A stretch of 64,000 nucleotides of DNA from Syncephalis fuscata (lineage: Eukaryota; Zoopagomycota; Zoopagomycetes; Zoopagales; Piptocephalidaceae): contig JAHLTZ010000011.1 of NCBI GenBank assembly GCA_025786725.1, positions 62,001-126,000 on the forward strand. Reading direction: 5' to 3'. Positions 11,747 through 23,596 of the stretch are shown here, piece after piece. The notes beneath the pieces are model-generated. The model did not search any database and was not told where the DNA came from. It saw nothing but the letters and a program-made list of their open reading frames with translations. The stretch's first letter is position 1. The number at the start of each line of letters is the position of its first letter. The translations under genes were made by a program, and so were the position numbers.

Positions 11747-13058
11747 TATTTGTTTCACTAAATATTAATAACGTATAATCTGATGAAACAACAACAGCAG
11801 CAACAACAACAATAACAATAACAATAGACAGTAGCCGTGGCAACAGCGGCAACAACAGACAGCGGCTATGAGTGGGCGTGAGAGACGAGAAAATAGTAAA
11901 GAAAAATTACCGTTCTAAAATTTTAATTAAATTTTATAGAATCCAATAAAGGTCACTGGCAAGTGTAGCGATTTTCCTAACTAAGCTTATGATCTACTCA
12001 GATGCCAATCGATCCGTATTTGTAGTTTCACAACCATGCTTAAATACAATTCAGTAATAGCGATATTTTATTATCCAATCAATAAGGCGGACATCTGCTA
12101 TTTATGGAACTGACCAGGAATTGCCATTGAATTTATTGGGATGTGTAGTGTGCCTTACATTCCTCTTTGTGTACAGTGCGTGGTGCGGAGTTTTGATTCT
12201 GCGACATTGCTATTGGACGCCCCATAGTTCAACCAGTGCGTTCTATATTAATACAACGAAACTGTACCCGTAAAAACAACGTGTTATCTAACGTGTAACC
12301 TAGCATGCTGTCTAGTGTATAAATCACCGGTTTATTAACAAAGCAGTCCATATCGCTTTGTTATATTTCTATGCTTGCTTGTTTGTTCTTGCGACGCAGC
12401 TGAAGTGTCGTGTGAGAGTACCGAACCCAGTTCACAACTTGACGACTAAGTTTTGGCATGGAGTAACAGGTCAACTGTTCAATAAGCGCCCCGTACAGCA
12501 TGGGTTTTTAAACCATGTGCGTACTTGTTAATAATTCATTCAAGAGTATAGTCATGAATCAATCATGATGGTAAATGTGTACAACAATGATTTTACACGG
12601 TATCTTTATGTATAGACCAATAGCGTCATTTCTTTTTCATCCTTAGCCTTGTCCTCGTTCCCTACCACCCTTTGCTTGCCAATAAACAAGCACTTTTTAC
12701 AGTAACACTTGGACCGCCTTATAAATGGGCGAGTCACAGAACCAGCACTTCCAAATGACCCACTTGCACTTGGTCAACTTTCTTCCGTTCATTTTCTTTG
12801 TTAAAGATTGCTCTCATGAGTTGATAATCAATATACAATCCGCGAATCCGTGCATTCCATCTATCATCTATTCCAAAGAAGTAAACATTACGAACTAGCT
12901 GTCTGCTTTTTGCCTTCCTTTTTACCACTTTAACGATCACTCGTGCAACCGGTCAGCCATTGCATTTTTGGATTGCTGCTACTTATACGTATAATCATTT
13001 TTAGACGTGATTAAACAGGTCACTAGTATTCCATATCGATTTTACGTTACCCATCAAC
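11747..13058. other. Divergent intergenic region between kinase-like and seven-TM genes
   Basis: The first 150 bp hold GTT/CAA-type triplet runs just upstream of the kinase-like ATG. A minus-strand open frame at 12734-12940 encodes 68 basic residues without a recognised domain. I consider it doubtful. Confidence 0.35.
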
Positions 13059-14375
13059 ATGTCATCCCTTTCCATCTCGCCGACGGAACGAGCATTGGTT
13101 ATTGCCGTGTCGATAGGTATATTCACTGTTGATTTTGTGGCATTTTCCTACATCTGGTACTTTCGTACCTATCCACCACTAAAAGCCAAGCATATTCCAT
13201 TAATGGGGCTATGTCTACTTTGTAAGTACTGCCAATAACAACTGGCTGTCCACGTGTTACTGCAATTGATCACATTGCCATGCATATCCACATATTTGAC
13301 CTATTACTGACGATTTGTGCTACTATTGCGTGGCTTTGACGATCATTATAGCATCCTTTCTATGGTGGCTCGGCACAATGGTAGGTAGAATGGCAATGCC
13401 GCGTGACGTTACTGGTATAGGACTGTCTACTTGGCGATTCATCCATCAGCCAGTTCCGTCATTGGCACATTACATGGTACAATTAATCAACAATTTTCTA
13501 TTTAGCATGCCAATGGTTTATTTGGCTTTCAAGGCGTATGGAGCATATGTTCCGTATGGATGGGTATGTGCTAATTAAAACAATTAAATATAATACTAAT
13601 AGCATCGGCAATAGTATGGCTACAATTCTGCTTTGGTGTGATGCTGCTGATGGCCATTCTTATCTATCGTCTATACACGCTACGTAATATATTTACGGGT
13701 CAACGTATTACGTCGAATCGTCCAAGCCTAGCGCCAATTCTATTCTATCTTATTCCCGTTATGTCAATGGGCGTAGTAGCAAGTGTTTTTCCCGAAATTA
13801 GCGTTGCCATTTCTGATAAAGGATCATGTCGTTTCAACACACTCTATAAAGCAGTTTGCTTTAGTTGGGTAGGATTAGCTGCGATTTTACTCTGCTATCT
13901 ATCATGGTCACTACGAAATATTCGTAAAACATTTAACGAATTTAAAGAGTTACGTGCTGGTTGTATGGCCACCATTTCCTGTCTTATTTGGAATGCCGCC
14001 ATATTAATGCTACGCTATCACACAGAAACATGGGGCTTTTATTTGGTATTAGTCATGGTAAGTATGTCTTTCTATCTATACAATAGCGCCGCTTGCCATT
14101 TTGGTCTATTATTCACGTTGTTCTATTAGGATATCGTTACCTTTAACTTTTTCTACTGGCTGGTACTTGCCAAACCATTCTATGGACACGTGTTCAATCG
14201 AGAGGAATGTCTTGATAAGTTTTTGATGGGCTTGGTTCATGATACAGACACGACACTTCGATGGGCGACAACGCCAAGAACACGAGCCACTACGGCGGTT
14301 AATAGTACTTCTCCACTTGAGCCATCAAAAGCGACAAAAACTACTGATAGCCATCATCATCCATCGCCGGTATAG
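13059..14375 (+). CDS. Seven-transmembrane receptor-like protein
   Basis: Probable cell-surface receptor. Exons 13059-13221, 13352-13563, 13615-14057 and 14130-14375 give about 354 residues. Hydrophobic segments recur in a seven-helix pattern: around VIAVSIGIFTVDFVAFSYIW, CLLSSFLWWLGTMV, FLFSMPMVYLAF, FCFGVMLLMAILIY, LAPILFYLIPVMSMGVV, FSWVGLAAILLCYL and FYLVLVM with IVTFNFFYWLVL. A soluble Ser/Thr/His-rich tail follows, encoded partly by ATC/CAT-rich DNA near 14350-14430. No RGS or other enzymatic domain is visible. The junction 13563/13615 is one base short of phase with either possible acceptor (13602 or 13614), suggesting one missing G. Family assignment to fungal GPCRs is by topology only. 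Confidence 0.7.
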
Positions 14376-14962
14376 TTGCATTTACAATACTACGCAAATC
14401 TTATCACTATCATCATCATCATCATCATCACCATCGTTACCATTGGCAGCAATGCTATCAGTAGTATGTAAACTATGACGACAACAGCATATTAACGAAA
14501 ATTACTGTCAAGCCTTTTATTCTGAAAAATCAATGCCATCATTTATATAATCGTTCAATGGGAGCGAATGATATTTCATTCGCATACGGAAGTTAACAAA
14601 TTCTTTCGTTTTAAAATTCAATAGATTTCATTATTACATTTTAATAGATGTTATATTCCAGTTATGTATCGTACTAAAGTTTTATATTTGTGTACATGTT
14701 TTCACGAATTAATCTAATAGGCAGTGTTGCTCAGTATAGTTTAAACTTGCTACAAATCTGACTTTTTAAAAGATTATACAACATAAATAAATCCAATGAA
14801 GCTATTAAAATGTCCATTTGCTGATAAAAATAAGGCAATATAGCTTTATAAATAATGTACTATAGCAGTTTTGAATGGCCATATACAAGCTGCACTTATT
14901 CTGTACAAATTAAAACTATGTATTTCTACACGCTTGCTGTATATACCAATGATATTAAGCAA
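14376..14962. other. Intergenic with short repeat remnant
   Basis: Starts with an ATC-triplet microsatellite (about 14400-14435). 14715-14835 resembles 6230-6350. Nothing else seen. Confidence 0.4.
14715..14835 (-). repeat. Related copy of the zinc-finger-like degenerate repeat
   Basis: Shared blocks with 6230-6350 include ACATAAATAAAT, CAATGAAGCTAT/CAATAGAACTAT and AACTTGCTACAAA/AACTTG. On the minus strand S-Q-I-C-S-K corresponds to S-Q-V-C-N-K in the other copy. Diverged, with no intact frame. Confidence 0.45.
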
Positions 14963-15393
14963 CTAAATGGACTCGCTAGAAACAAAGCCTTGGGTCGACA
15001 GTTTTGCTAGATGTACACTTTTCTATCGATTCAGTTTGGTTAGTATCTACCTTCAACAAAGATGGTTTATTAACTTACCACTGGCGAGATACCGACAAAA
15101 CCCGGAAATTCGCGAATTTTATTCAAAGTGTCCGTATCTGTCTCTAAAGATACGCCGCAATAAACTTCCGAGTCATACACGTATCTTTCTTCGACCTTAT
15201 CGGCCAAATTGTTATCACTTAAAAATTGGCGAAAAAGATCAATAGCCGGTGTCTCGGCTGTTTTAGAACACATTGAGACTTTGAATTCCACAATATAGGT
15301 ATTTGGTATGTCTTGCGCCATTGTGAGGCAGCTAAGCAGTACGCAGAGTAAAAAAGATAAAGAAAGAATAGATGAACGAAATGTGAATAGCAT
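14963..15393 (-). CDS. Small secreted inhibitor-I9 (subtilisin propeptide-like) protein
   Basis: Stand-alone I9 fold. Such proteins inhibit or chaperone subtilases in other fungi. Exon 1 (15393-15079) encodes a signal peptide (SILSLSFLLCVLLSC) and then NTYIVEFK, LFRQFLSDNN, Y-D-S-E-V-Y-C-G-V-S and FPGFVGISPV, the order of an I9 domain. The donor GTAAGT follows SPV. Exon 2 (15022-14963) adds SVHLAKL, the usual last strand, and then stops. Total 124 residues, with no protease domain after it. The Met at 15393 is preferred to the upstream Met at 15456 because it opens directly on the signal peptide. The target protease cannot be told from the window. Confidence 0.75.
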
Positions 15394-15677
15394 TGTAATG
15401 AATAATGACGAAGAGAAGCAACTAGGCAAATTGAATGAAATAACGGCAAGTTTCAACGACTTTGTGAAACCATTACTCGTTTATAACCGCATTTGACGGT
15501 AAATACATGTGGGAAGAGAAACTAAGAGTATGGTTGTTCGGCCAAAATGAGCGTATTATCAGTTGCATTAGTCCGATTCTCAGCTTTTAATTTAATAAAG
15601 TTGTTTTATATTATACTAATAAACGATTAATAATTATGAAGCAAAGCAACAGTTTTTATAAATAATATATTATACTG

Positions 15678-16390
15678 AAGGAGCTACTGTACTTTCACAT
15701 TTTTATCTATCCATTTCACCTTTCAACACTTTTAAATACAATTAAACATTCACTCATTACTATAACATGTATAATATTACATTCAACATTGATTAATTCA
15801 TGTGTAATTATTAATACAAGAATGTGATCAACCAGTTATCTTTATTATTGCTTTAATATATATATATTGTCATTATAATACTACTTTTTCAAATGCCATT
15901 TATTTAGTCAGATTGGCTATAGTGAGAAGTGGCTGATTAATAAACGACATTTATAATAATTATATTAATCTTGACCTTACACCACAAATATGTCCAAAAT
16001 ACAATAGTAGAATATTAGAAAATAGAAGAAACCATTCAGATGAAATAATCCATGTTGTAGATAGATGTAACAACAATTAATACAGAACGATATGGGATCG
16101 CAATCATATGGTTTCTATTAATATTCAATCAATCTTTTTACACATGGCCAACAACAATAATAATTGGCCTCAAACGTTTCAATGAACTCAAATAGTATGT
16201 TACATTATTTATTTAAATGTTTAATATTATTACTAATACAATGTTCTGTTACATTCAATTTTGTTTTATGGAATGATAATGTTATTATATTAATATTTAT
16301 TGTAAATAATTATTTAAACACAGTTTAATTTAATCAACTCATCAACTAATTGAATCGTTACAATTGATTGCGTAAAAAGATTTGCTGCAT
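15678..16390 (+). repeat. Dispersed AT-rich repeat, family A
   Basis: 15678-16200 matches 42100-42605 in inverted orientation with clear but diverged identity. Shared blocks include GCTACTGTACTTTCACATTT, GGCTATAGTGAGAAGTGGCT and TCATATGG followed by CTATTAATATTCAAT. 16200-16390 matches 38105-38305 directly. A short frame (NAIYLV, LAIVRSG, LINDIY, then QIC and ENRR) is conserved between the two main copies, although this copy carries a stop after RSG. Confidence 0.75.
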
Positions 16391-17064
16391 TGAGAAGTCA
16401 AAGTATAGTTCAACCAAGTAGCTAAATATTAATTAGTTTATTCTTAATGTATTTACTCATTACTATTAATCTGTTCTATAATGTACTGACATGTTGGGTA
16501 AATTGACTTTTATTATTTACACTCCATTCATTAATAAATTAAACTCAACTGTTTATAAATATTGACTGACAGGCTCACATCTCACAATCTACGTCATCAC
16601 ATTTCCTTTCTCTTTCTTCACACTTGACAGCATATATCCATTGCATATACTTGTACACTCTATATATACTAACTAGATAGTGTTAGTAGTTGACTGACTA
16701 CTAGTCAAGTATATACACTATTTACTTATGTACTTGCATTGCTCTTGTAATCTGACCCCTTTTTATAAATCACTTTCTTCATTTTGATCATTAGTATTGT
16801 CACTTTTATCGGTATAGTATGTGCATTTCTGGCTTGTTTTTATGTTATTTAGAAAGCTTTTTGTATACTTTGCTTTTGCTGTGAATTATTACAGATTGCA
16901 CAGGCTGCTGCCAATGCAAACTTGAAAGTAGCACGTTGCACTGTTATACTGGCGCTATAAACTTGTTCAAAGACCATGCTAACAGTGCTTCCAATAGTGC
17001 TACTGTTATAGACGTACAGCTATCAATAAATTTACTTTATTGCTATTAATATTACTGCTACAAT
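16391..17064. other. AT-rich intergenic stretch
   Basis: Between the family A repeat and the helicase stop codon. A short imperfect palindrome occurs near 16680-16710 (TAGTTGACTGACTACTAGTC). No gene seen. Confidence 0.35.
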
Positions 17065-19843
17065 CTACGATGCTTTTTTTCGTTTAAGATAGCGCTCCCG
17101 AGCTGCATTGATTGCTTCTGCTCTACGCTTCTGTATCAACGAATCATCTGCACTTTCGGTATTTGATGCTGTTTTCAATGCAGTATTAGATCCTTTCTCC
17201 AAATGATCCGATGACGGTGCAGTCTTCAAAGAAACTTCCGCCGCTTTACCGCCATCGGTAGAAGCAGCAGTATCAGCATCAGTAGTAGTCTCAGTATGTC
17301 CAACTAGGCGATTAACATCAATCGATGCTATACTTTTAGTAGCGGTGACCCATTGTGGATCCACTAAGCTGCATACATTCATAGTGGCCTGTGCACCCAA
17401 AGTAACTGAATGAAATATAATCCACTCGAGATGAGAAAGGCGCGATGAACGAGCTATTTTATCGGCCAAAGCACAGGTTGGACTCACATAGAGAGCTACA
17501 GGAGAGCCACCTTTTGTCAACTGATCTTGTAATAAAGCGAGTGATGCTGTTTGTTCAGTGGCCGAAGAAGTCTTGGCATCATAACTATTTGACTGCTGAT
17601 CAGATGGTAAAAAATGATAAAAACACGGTGATCGAGAATGTTGTCGTTTAGCCAAATTCATATGATAAGCCGTGCACATAGCTTGTAAAATAGGTTTAGA
17701 CTATACCATTAAAGGAATTAGTTATTAATAGTGTTACAATAATAATAATAATAATAATAATAAGCTTACCTTAGACACTGATGTTACAGCTGAACCACTT
17801 AACCAAACAAGCGGCAACGACATATGCTGCATAACATCACGCAATTGCTTGCGAATATTACGCGCTGCTGTAAGGCTGATAAACGCAAATAATGCTCACG
17901 ACACCAACTACGCGAATAATCAGCTTGTTGCCAGGCTAAATAAACGTTGATTAACGTACAATGATCACCACTACTATGAAAAAACAATCGCTGTGCCTCT
18001 ATCGCTTCAGTTCTTTTTACTTCATCGCGTGGCTGAAGAAAAATTGTTTCGGATGATAGCATGGCCGTAAGAATGATCATTTCTTCACTACACTGGAACT
18101 CACGAGATGCGGCCACCAATGCACGTGAAAGAAATGGCGACACAGGCAATGTGGCCATTTCACGACCAAGTGCTGTCAACTGGCCATCTTCATCAAGTGC
18201 TTCAAGCATATAGAGACGTACCATGGCATTCACAAGCAAATGGCTCTGTGGTGGATCAATAAACTCAAAATCTAATAAACGATTGATACCCATATGTTTC
18301 ATATGTAATGCTACACCGAGTAAATTGCTTCGTTGTATTTCTGGTACAGTTTCCTTTTCCATCATTTCAAAATCATCTCGGCTATAGATTCTATAGCATC
18401 GACCGCCTTGTGTTCTAACAATAATAAATGACTATTAACAACTGCAAGTTTTGCTCTAATAAGCTATTTCAATCTTACCGGCCTGCTCGACCTGCTCGTT
18501 GCATAGATGCTGCTTGACTAATCGGTACTGTCAATAATGCATCCATACCTACACGTGGATCATAGACTTTTTGTTTAACAAATCCACTATCTACTACATA
18601 TCTGTTCATTGGTACTAATAGTTAATAAACGGACGACTATTATTAATGCAACTAACCGAATACCAGGAATAGTGACGGAAGTCTAGATCAGTATCATTAT
18701 TATTAGTTGTATAAACTATTAAAGTATTGTTGTAACTACCTGAGCAATATTGGTAGCTACAATAATTTTACGCTTTCCTTTAGGTGGTGGATCAAATATC
18801 GATCCTTGTTCATAACTATCTAGTGCGGCATAGAGTGGATAAACAATAATACCAAGTCTAGACGTTGATCGATTGCCATTATGTGCTTGTGACAAGGCTC
18901 TTAAATCAGAACATGTCTGTTCAATTTCTTGTCGACCAGTTAGAAATATTAATATATCTCCAGGTAATTCAGTCTCGTGGACATGAATTGCCGTATCTAA
19001 TACACGCTGTGCATAAGAGGAGCGCAGATTACTTAGACGTGCTGATGCATGGTGTAGTATTTCAACTGGATAGACTCGACCAGGAATACTAAAAATAGGA
19101 CAATGATCAAAGAAATCTGAGAATTTCTCTACCTGATAAATATATATATATGTGTGTATAATCACCATCATGATAGTTAGTAGGTATAGTAGAATACAAT
19201 GTAATTATTTACTTACATTAAGTGTGGCTGACATAACTAGAATACGTAAATCAGGCCGTGAGCTACGTGCATGTTTAAGTAGGCCAAGTAACACGTCAGT
19301 ATCCAGGGACCTTTCATGAGCTTCATCGACAATAACAATCGAGTAGCGTGATAGTTTCGGATCATTGGTGGCTTCACGTAGTAGAACACCGTCAGTAACA
19401 TAGCGTAGACGTGTATCTGGTGTGGATTTATCGTCAAATCGAATTGTGTAGCCAACTTGATCTTCACCTAGCTTAACTTGTTGCTCTACAGCTACACGCT
19501 TGGCCACTGAAGTTGCAGCAATACGTCTAGTTTAAATAAAAAGAAAAAGTTATATACTATTACACTATTATACAAATCATACTAACCTTGGTTGCGTTAC
19601 TACGATATGCCAATCATTTGGTAGTTCTTCAATAAGATATTGCGGTATTTGTGTTGTTTTGCCCGAACCTAATTAGTTCAAGAATGAGCTATATGTTATT
19701 GCTGGCAGTAGCTGGTCTATTCTCTATTTATCGGCAATCTTACCCGTTTCTCCTACTATAACAAGCACCGGATGTTCCTTCACAGCCGCAATCAAGTCAT
19801 TGCGTAGTGGATAAACAGGGAGTGAGCGACGTGCGTCATTCAT
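17065..19843 (-). CDS. DEAH-box RNA helicase (DHX33/Dhr2-like)
   Basis: ATP-dependent RNA helicase, probably in ribosome biogenesis or RNP remodelling. Eight exons: 19843-19744, 19668-19587, 19526-19217, 19132-18740, 18682-18657, 18601-18479, 18414-17770 and 17700-17065. Motifs: [14 protein letters not shown], Ia [51 protein letters not shown] and VI QRAGRAG. The winged-helix/HA2 and OB-fold regions follow. The C-terminal tail is Ser/Thr-rich and ends in a basic KKRKAS-like stretch. About 771 residues. One frame break at 17881-17883 (an A/T run) separates REHYLR from [12 protein letters not shown], which are contiguous in the family, so a missing base is likely. Intron 7 contains an (AAT)n run. 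Start chosen at MNDARRSLP. Confidence 0.87.
17739..17763. repeat. (AAT)n microsatellite in helicase intron
   Basis: About eight tandem AAT units lying within the last intron of the helicase gene, immediately before the splice donor of exon 7 on the minus strand. Confidence 0.9.
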
Positions 19844-19911
19844 GAGACTAATAATTGATATAAAAATAGCAGATAGAATAGACGTGTAGTTTATTAAATT
19901 TTTTTGTTTTA
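19844..19911. promoter_or_regulatory. Very short divergent promoter, helicase / AP endonuclease
   Basis: Only 68 bp lie between the helicase ATG and the first in-frame ATG of the endonuclease (242 bp to its second ATG). The two genes probably share regulatory sequence. No specific element was recognised. Confidence 0.45.
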
Positions 19912-21462
19912 ATGTTTTTTCAACGTTCATTTACTTTGTTACCAGCTATTTACAAGTCTTTACGTCCATTATTAAACAAAAAGACTAGCCTGTCAAGCAG
20001 TCAGCTTTATTATTGGAATTTAGATTGTCGTAGAATCCACTTAACGTTTACTTGTAGCTTCTATTCAAAAGCTATTGTAGCCAATATGTCTGATAAAGAG
20101 GCAGCAGTTACTAATGAATCGGGCAAGCGTAGCTTATCAAATACAACCGACACAGTAGCCAAGCGTCGCTTTGTCGGTAAGAAAAGTCCCAATCAGGATA
20201 AACCTGAAGAAGGCGCACCTATGCAACGTGAAATGCCTACCAGTTATAAATACGAACGGGCGAAGATAGATCAGTTAAAAATCGTGTCGTGGAATATTTG
20301 CTCACTTAATTCCTCGGTAAAAAAGGCATGGTCAACTATCTAGTGGCTGAAAAGCCTGATATTATATGCCTACAAGAAACGAAATTGCAAAAAGCGCCTA
20401 TTACATTGGCTGCAGCGGGTTTAGACAAACTCAAACACGAGTATAAGTATTTTGCGTGTAGCACCGTGCAAAAGGGCTACGGTATGTTATATTGCTACCA
20501 TATAATCCAGCATTCCACTAACACTATAAATATATGTTTTGCATAATCTATATATCGATTATTTTACTATTTAGCGGGTACGGCCGTTCTTTCAAATATT
20601 AAGCCTGAAAGTGTTGTCTACGGCTTGGTTGACACGGATGAAGCCCAGTGTACAGAAGGACGCACGATTACCCTTGAATTTAAGCATTTCTATCTCGTTG
20701 CTTGCTATGTACCAAATGCTGGTGCTCAGCTTGTTCGACTCGATCGGCGGCAGAAATGGGATAAGATGATGTTGCGATATTTGCGCCAATTAGAGACAAA
20801 AAAGCCTGTTGTTTGGTGTGGTGATCTTAACGTTTGTCATAATGAAATTGATCTTGCTCGTCCCGATAGTAATCATCGGTAAGTAGATATAGTAATTGGT
20901 GATGATTTTGAACAACTACTAATAATACATGTGATATTGTTGCAGCTCGGCCGGTTTTACCGATGAAGAAAGAATTGGTTTTAGCAATATTCTTGGCGTG
21001 GATCCACCATCGGACATCTCTGCGGCAGCCATCGCTAAATATAAGGAATCAGCTAATGATGATTTAACGAGCGAGACAGCGACCAAGCCTGCTGAATTTA
21101 TTGATACATGGCGCCATTTGCACCCAGATAGTCGTCGCTATTCTTACTTTTCATTTAGATTTGGTTGTCGTCCTAAATATCTTGGCTGGCGGCTTGACTA
21201 CTTTATTACAAGTAAAACGCTTTTACCACGTGTATTGGCATCGGAGATACGCGACGAAGTATACGGAGCAAGCGACCATGTGCCCATTATGCTTTTACTT
21301 GACACGAAGGGCTGGTCCATGCCTTTGGAGCGACTCGAACCTCCAGATGAACCCCCTAAACCGACTAAATTCCAAACAAAACTATCACTTGCAACACCAG
21401 AACAGCGCGCTAACATGGTACAAGCCTTTTTAAGACGGCAGGCAGACAGAGTCAGACAGTGA
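19912..21462 (+). CDS. APN2/APE1-like: AP endonuclease, Exo III/APE1 family, with possible mitochondrial leader
   Basis: Base-excision repair endonuclease cutting 5' to abasic sites. Exons run to 20481, then 20575-20878 and 20946-21462. Catalytic motifs: KIVSWNICSLN, CLQETK (metal-binding Glu), WCGDLNVCHNEIDLARP, a W-R-L-D-Y-F motif and GASDHVPI (catalytic Asp-His). Two starts are possible. ATG 20086 gives a basic nuclear-type N terminus. ATG 19912 adds 58 in-frame residues rich in Arg, Lys, Ser and Leu with almost no acidic residues, like a mitochondrial presequence. The A6 run at 20319-20324 breaks the frame between SSVKK and MVNYLVAEKPD, which are contiguous in homologues. One missing A explains it. 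It resembles APE1/ExoIII more than Apn2 because it lacks a C-terminal zinc finger. Confidence 0.88.
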
Positions 21463-22511
21463 ATATTCTATGTCTAATTATTAAATAAATGTTTGTGATC
21501 CTTTTTCCAAAAATCACATCATGTAACACTGGAATCAAAATACATGATGAGAGATATTGATAAGAATGGTTAATTTGCTATCTTGTTTTATTTTCTACCT
21601 ATAACAAATAACTAGCTGTAAGTTGGTATTTTAAATGTATCTTTTTTCTTTAATTGTAACTTATGTTTTTACTACTGTAGGATGGAGTATATTTATTGTA
21701 TGTTATGATTTCTATCATAGTGTCATTTTGTTCAATTACAAGTCGGTATATCTTTGCAACTATTTAGCATTAGGAGAAGGGAGTGTTACATATTTATCTG
21801 AGATGCATTCAAAATGTCCGCTAATTCTGCTAGTTTACAAAATCTCTGATGATGTTTAAAATAGTTTGATAAATATATTTTGCAATTACATGTGTAGCAT
21901 TGAGATAAAACATTTCAATAACACCAACTGTTATATGGTTAAATTCTATGATTAAAATTTATAAAAGTAATAATTAATAATATTGTATAAACTTCCTCAT
22001 AAAAATTTATTAAATCAATAAAATAGTGGCAATGTCCCATGCAAGTGATTAGCAGCAATACTCATGCTCAAACCGATGAAACAAACTGAACAGCTGAGCT
22101 TTCGAGTGCTGCTCCGATCTTTTTTTTGAACATTTGAAATTCTTGCTACTATAATTGTACTAAAACTCATTTACGGAGTAGTTCAACTATTAGTTTGACC
22201 AATATTGTCGCATTTAAATTTAAAACAGCATCCCTTATTACCATAACTAATTATTTGTTTCCATTTTGAGTTATCGCTCAATCAATTATTTGCTTTACTT
22301 CCATATTGGCCAATATCAGAATAGATGTATTTTTGCTTAAACAATATAACCTGCACTGATTGTCATGTCTACAATTTCCTATAAATATTCAAGCAGTTTG
22401 TCGTTTTTCGATCCTTAATCACACACACAATCCATTTTATACCCACCCACTCTTATTGCTGCAACTGCAGTATTTTACACGACACAGAGATAGACAATAG
22501 ACAAGTACTCT
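21463..22511 (+). other. Intergenic; its right half is one arm of an inverted duplication
   Basis: From about 22060 to 22511 the sequence is similar to the reverse complement of 48454-48920, covering the promoter and leader of a paralogous secreted gene. Shared blocks include AAATTCTTGCTACTATA, TTTCCATTTTGAGTT and CACACACAATCCATTT. An open frame at 21635-21859 has no recognised domain. Confidence 0.7.
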
Positions 22512-23596
22512 ATGATGCTATTTGGAACCAAGTATTTTTTGCTATTACTAGTACTGCTATCAGTTGACCAGAACATTTCTGCATCACCAGTGATATTTAC
22601 GAAAAAAGGTAGAAACTTACATTTTTGCTTACAATATCATAACAAGTACAACATAGAGGTGGATCCTGTTTTTAAATACGAATTAAATCAGCCTGGAGCA
22701 TTTAAGATCAAAGGTCTTACAATTCCTCTAAAAGCAGAGCTAAAAGCTAATGCATATGTTATGGATGGAAAATACTCAAACGGCTACATAAACGACGCCA
22801 AAGTTATATGCAGAAACAAGGAGACTGATTCTTGGCTTTTTAACTTGTACAATGTATGTATACTCATAATTATTTAAACTGCCAAAATAATAATCTTAAT
22901 GATAGGATATGTTTTCTTGGCGCTACAATGTGGATAGAGTGAATTTCCGCCACATTCTTTTTATTCTATTATTGAAAAGTTTACTTGGGATGGTGGCTAT
23001 CTTTGTTACATGACTGTTGTTCCAAAGTGTGGAGAAAAGTTTGTTTCTTATCTTGCTCGGGCAGCTGTTTCGCGAGATTTAGCAGAAGCTAAATTTTTAG
23101 ATCTTATAGAAAGTAAATACATACCAATTACAATCATCTTTCGCTAATAGTTGATTAAATAGTTATACGCGAATCTAAACAAAAAGGATGGTCGATTAGT
23201 GACGCCGTTAAGTACAGTAAGTTAACTATTTAATCAAGTATGCCTGTAAATATACTTATATGATTATTAGATACATGCATTACAGACGATCGCATAGTAT
23301 TTGACTCCATTGATTTTGTGCGTCCTATAAAAACTCTTTTTTATTCTATTGGTAAACGAGTAAATGACGATGGAATTAAGATAGCAAATGATAAGCTATG
23401 GAACAGTTTAGCAACTTTTTATCAGCTAATTAAAACCAAATTGTCACTTGATCAAGCATTTGAATATGTTAAAACTAAATACGTGGATTTAGAAATACCA
23501 ACAATCAACCCACCTGACTATAAGCAAATGCCAGCAACTAATCCATCTAAACATCAGCAAATGCCAGCAACTAATCCGCCCCCTTATAAGCAGTAA
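22512..23596 (+). CDS. Secreted effector-like protein, Pro-rich tandem-repeat tail (paralogue of 47264-48453)
   Basis: Unknown function, probably extracellular. Exons 22512-22608, 22657-22853, 22938-23112, 23163-23216 and 23286-23596 join in phase. Signal peptide: KYFLLLLVLLSV before Q-N-I-S-A-S. Mature features: EVDPVFKYELNQPGAFKI near the N terminus, Cys residues in VICRN, GYLCYMTVVPKCGEKF and a helical part, then a tail with two copies of a short MPATNP-K/Q unit ending NPPPYKQ. The conserved core and exon structure match the minus-strand gene 25 kb away, while the tails differ completely. Signal peptide, cysteines and fast-changing repeats are typical of fungal effectors, which is inference only. 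Confidence 0.75.

Noticed and set aside
12734-12940. 68-codon basic minus-strand frame
   Set aside because: No domain, no splice partner and no clear promoter. Retained only as a note.
22854-22937. Suspected frameshift in the 22.5 kb secreted gene
   Set aside because: The intron ends at TGGATAG (22937), not at the earlier GATAG. The reading frame is then continuous.
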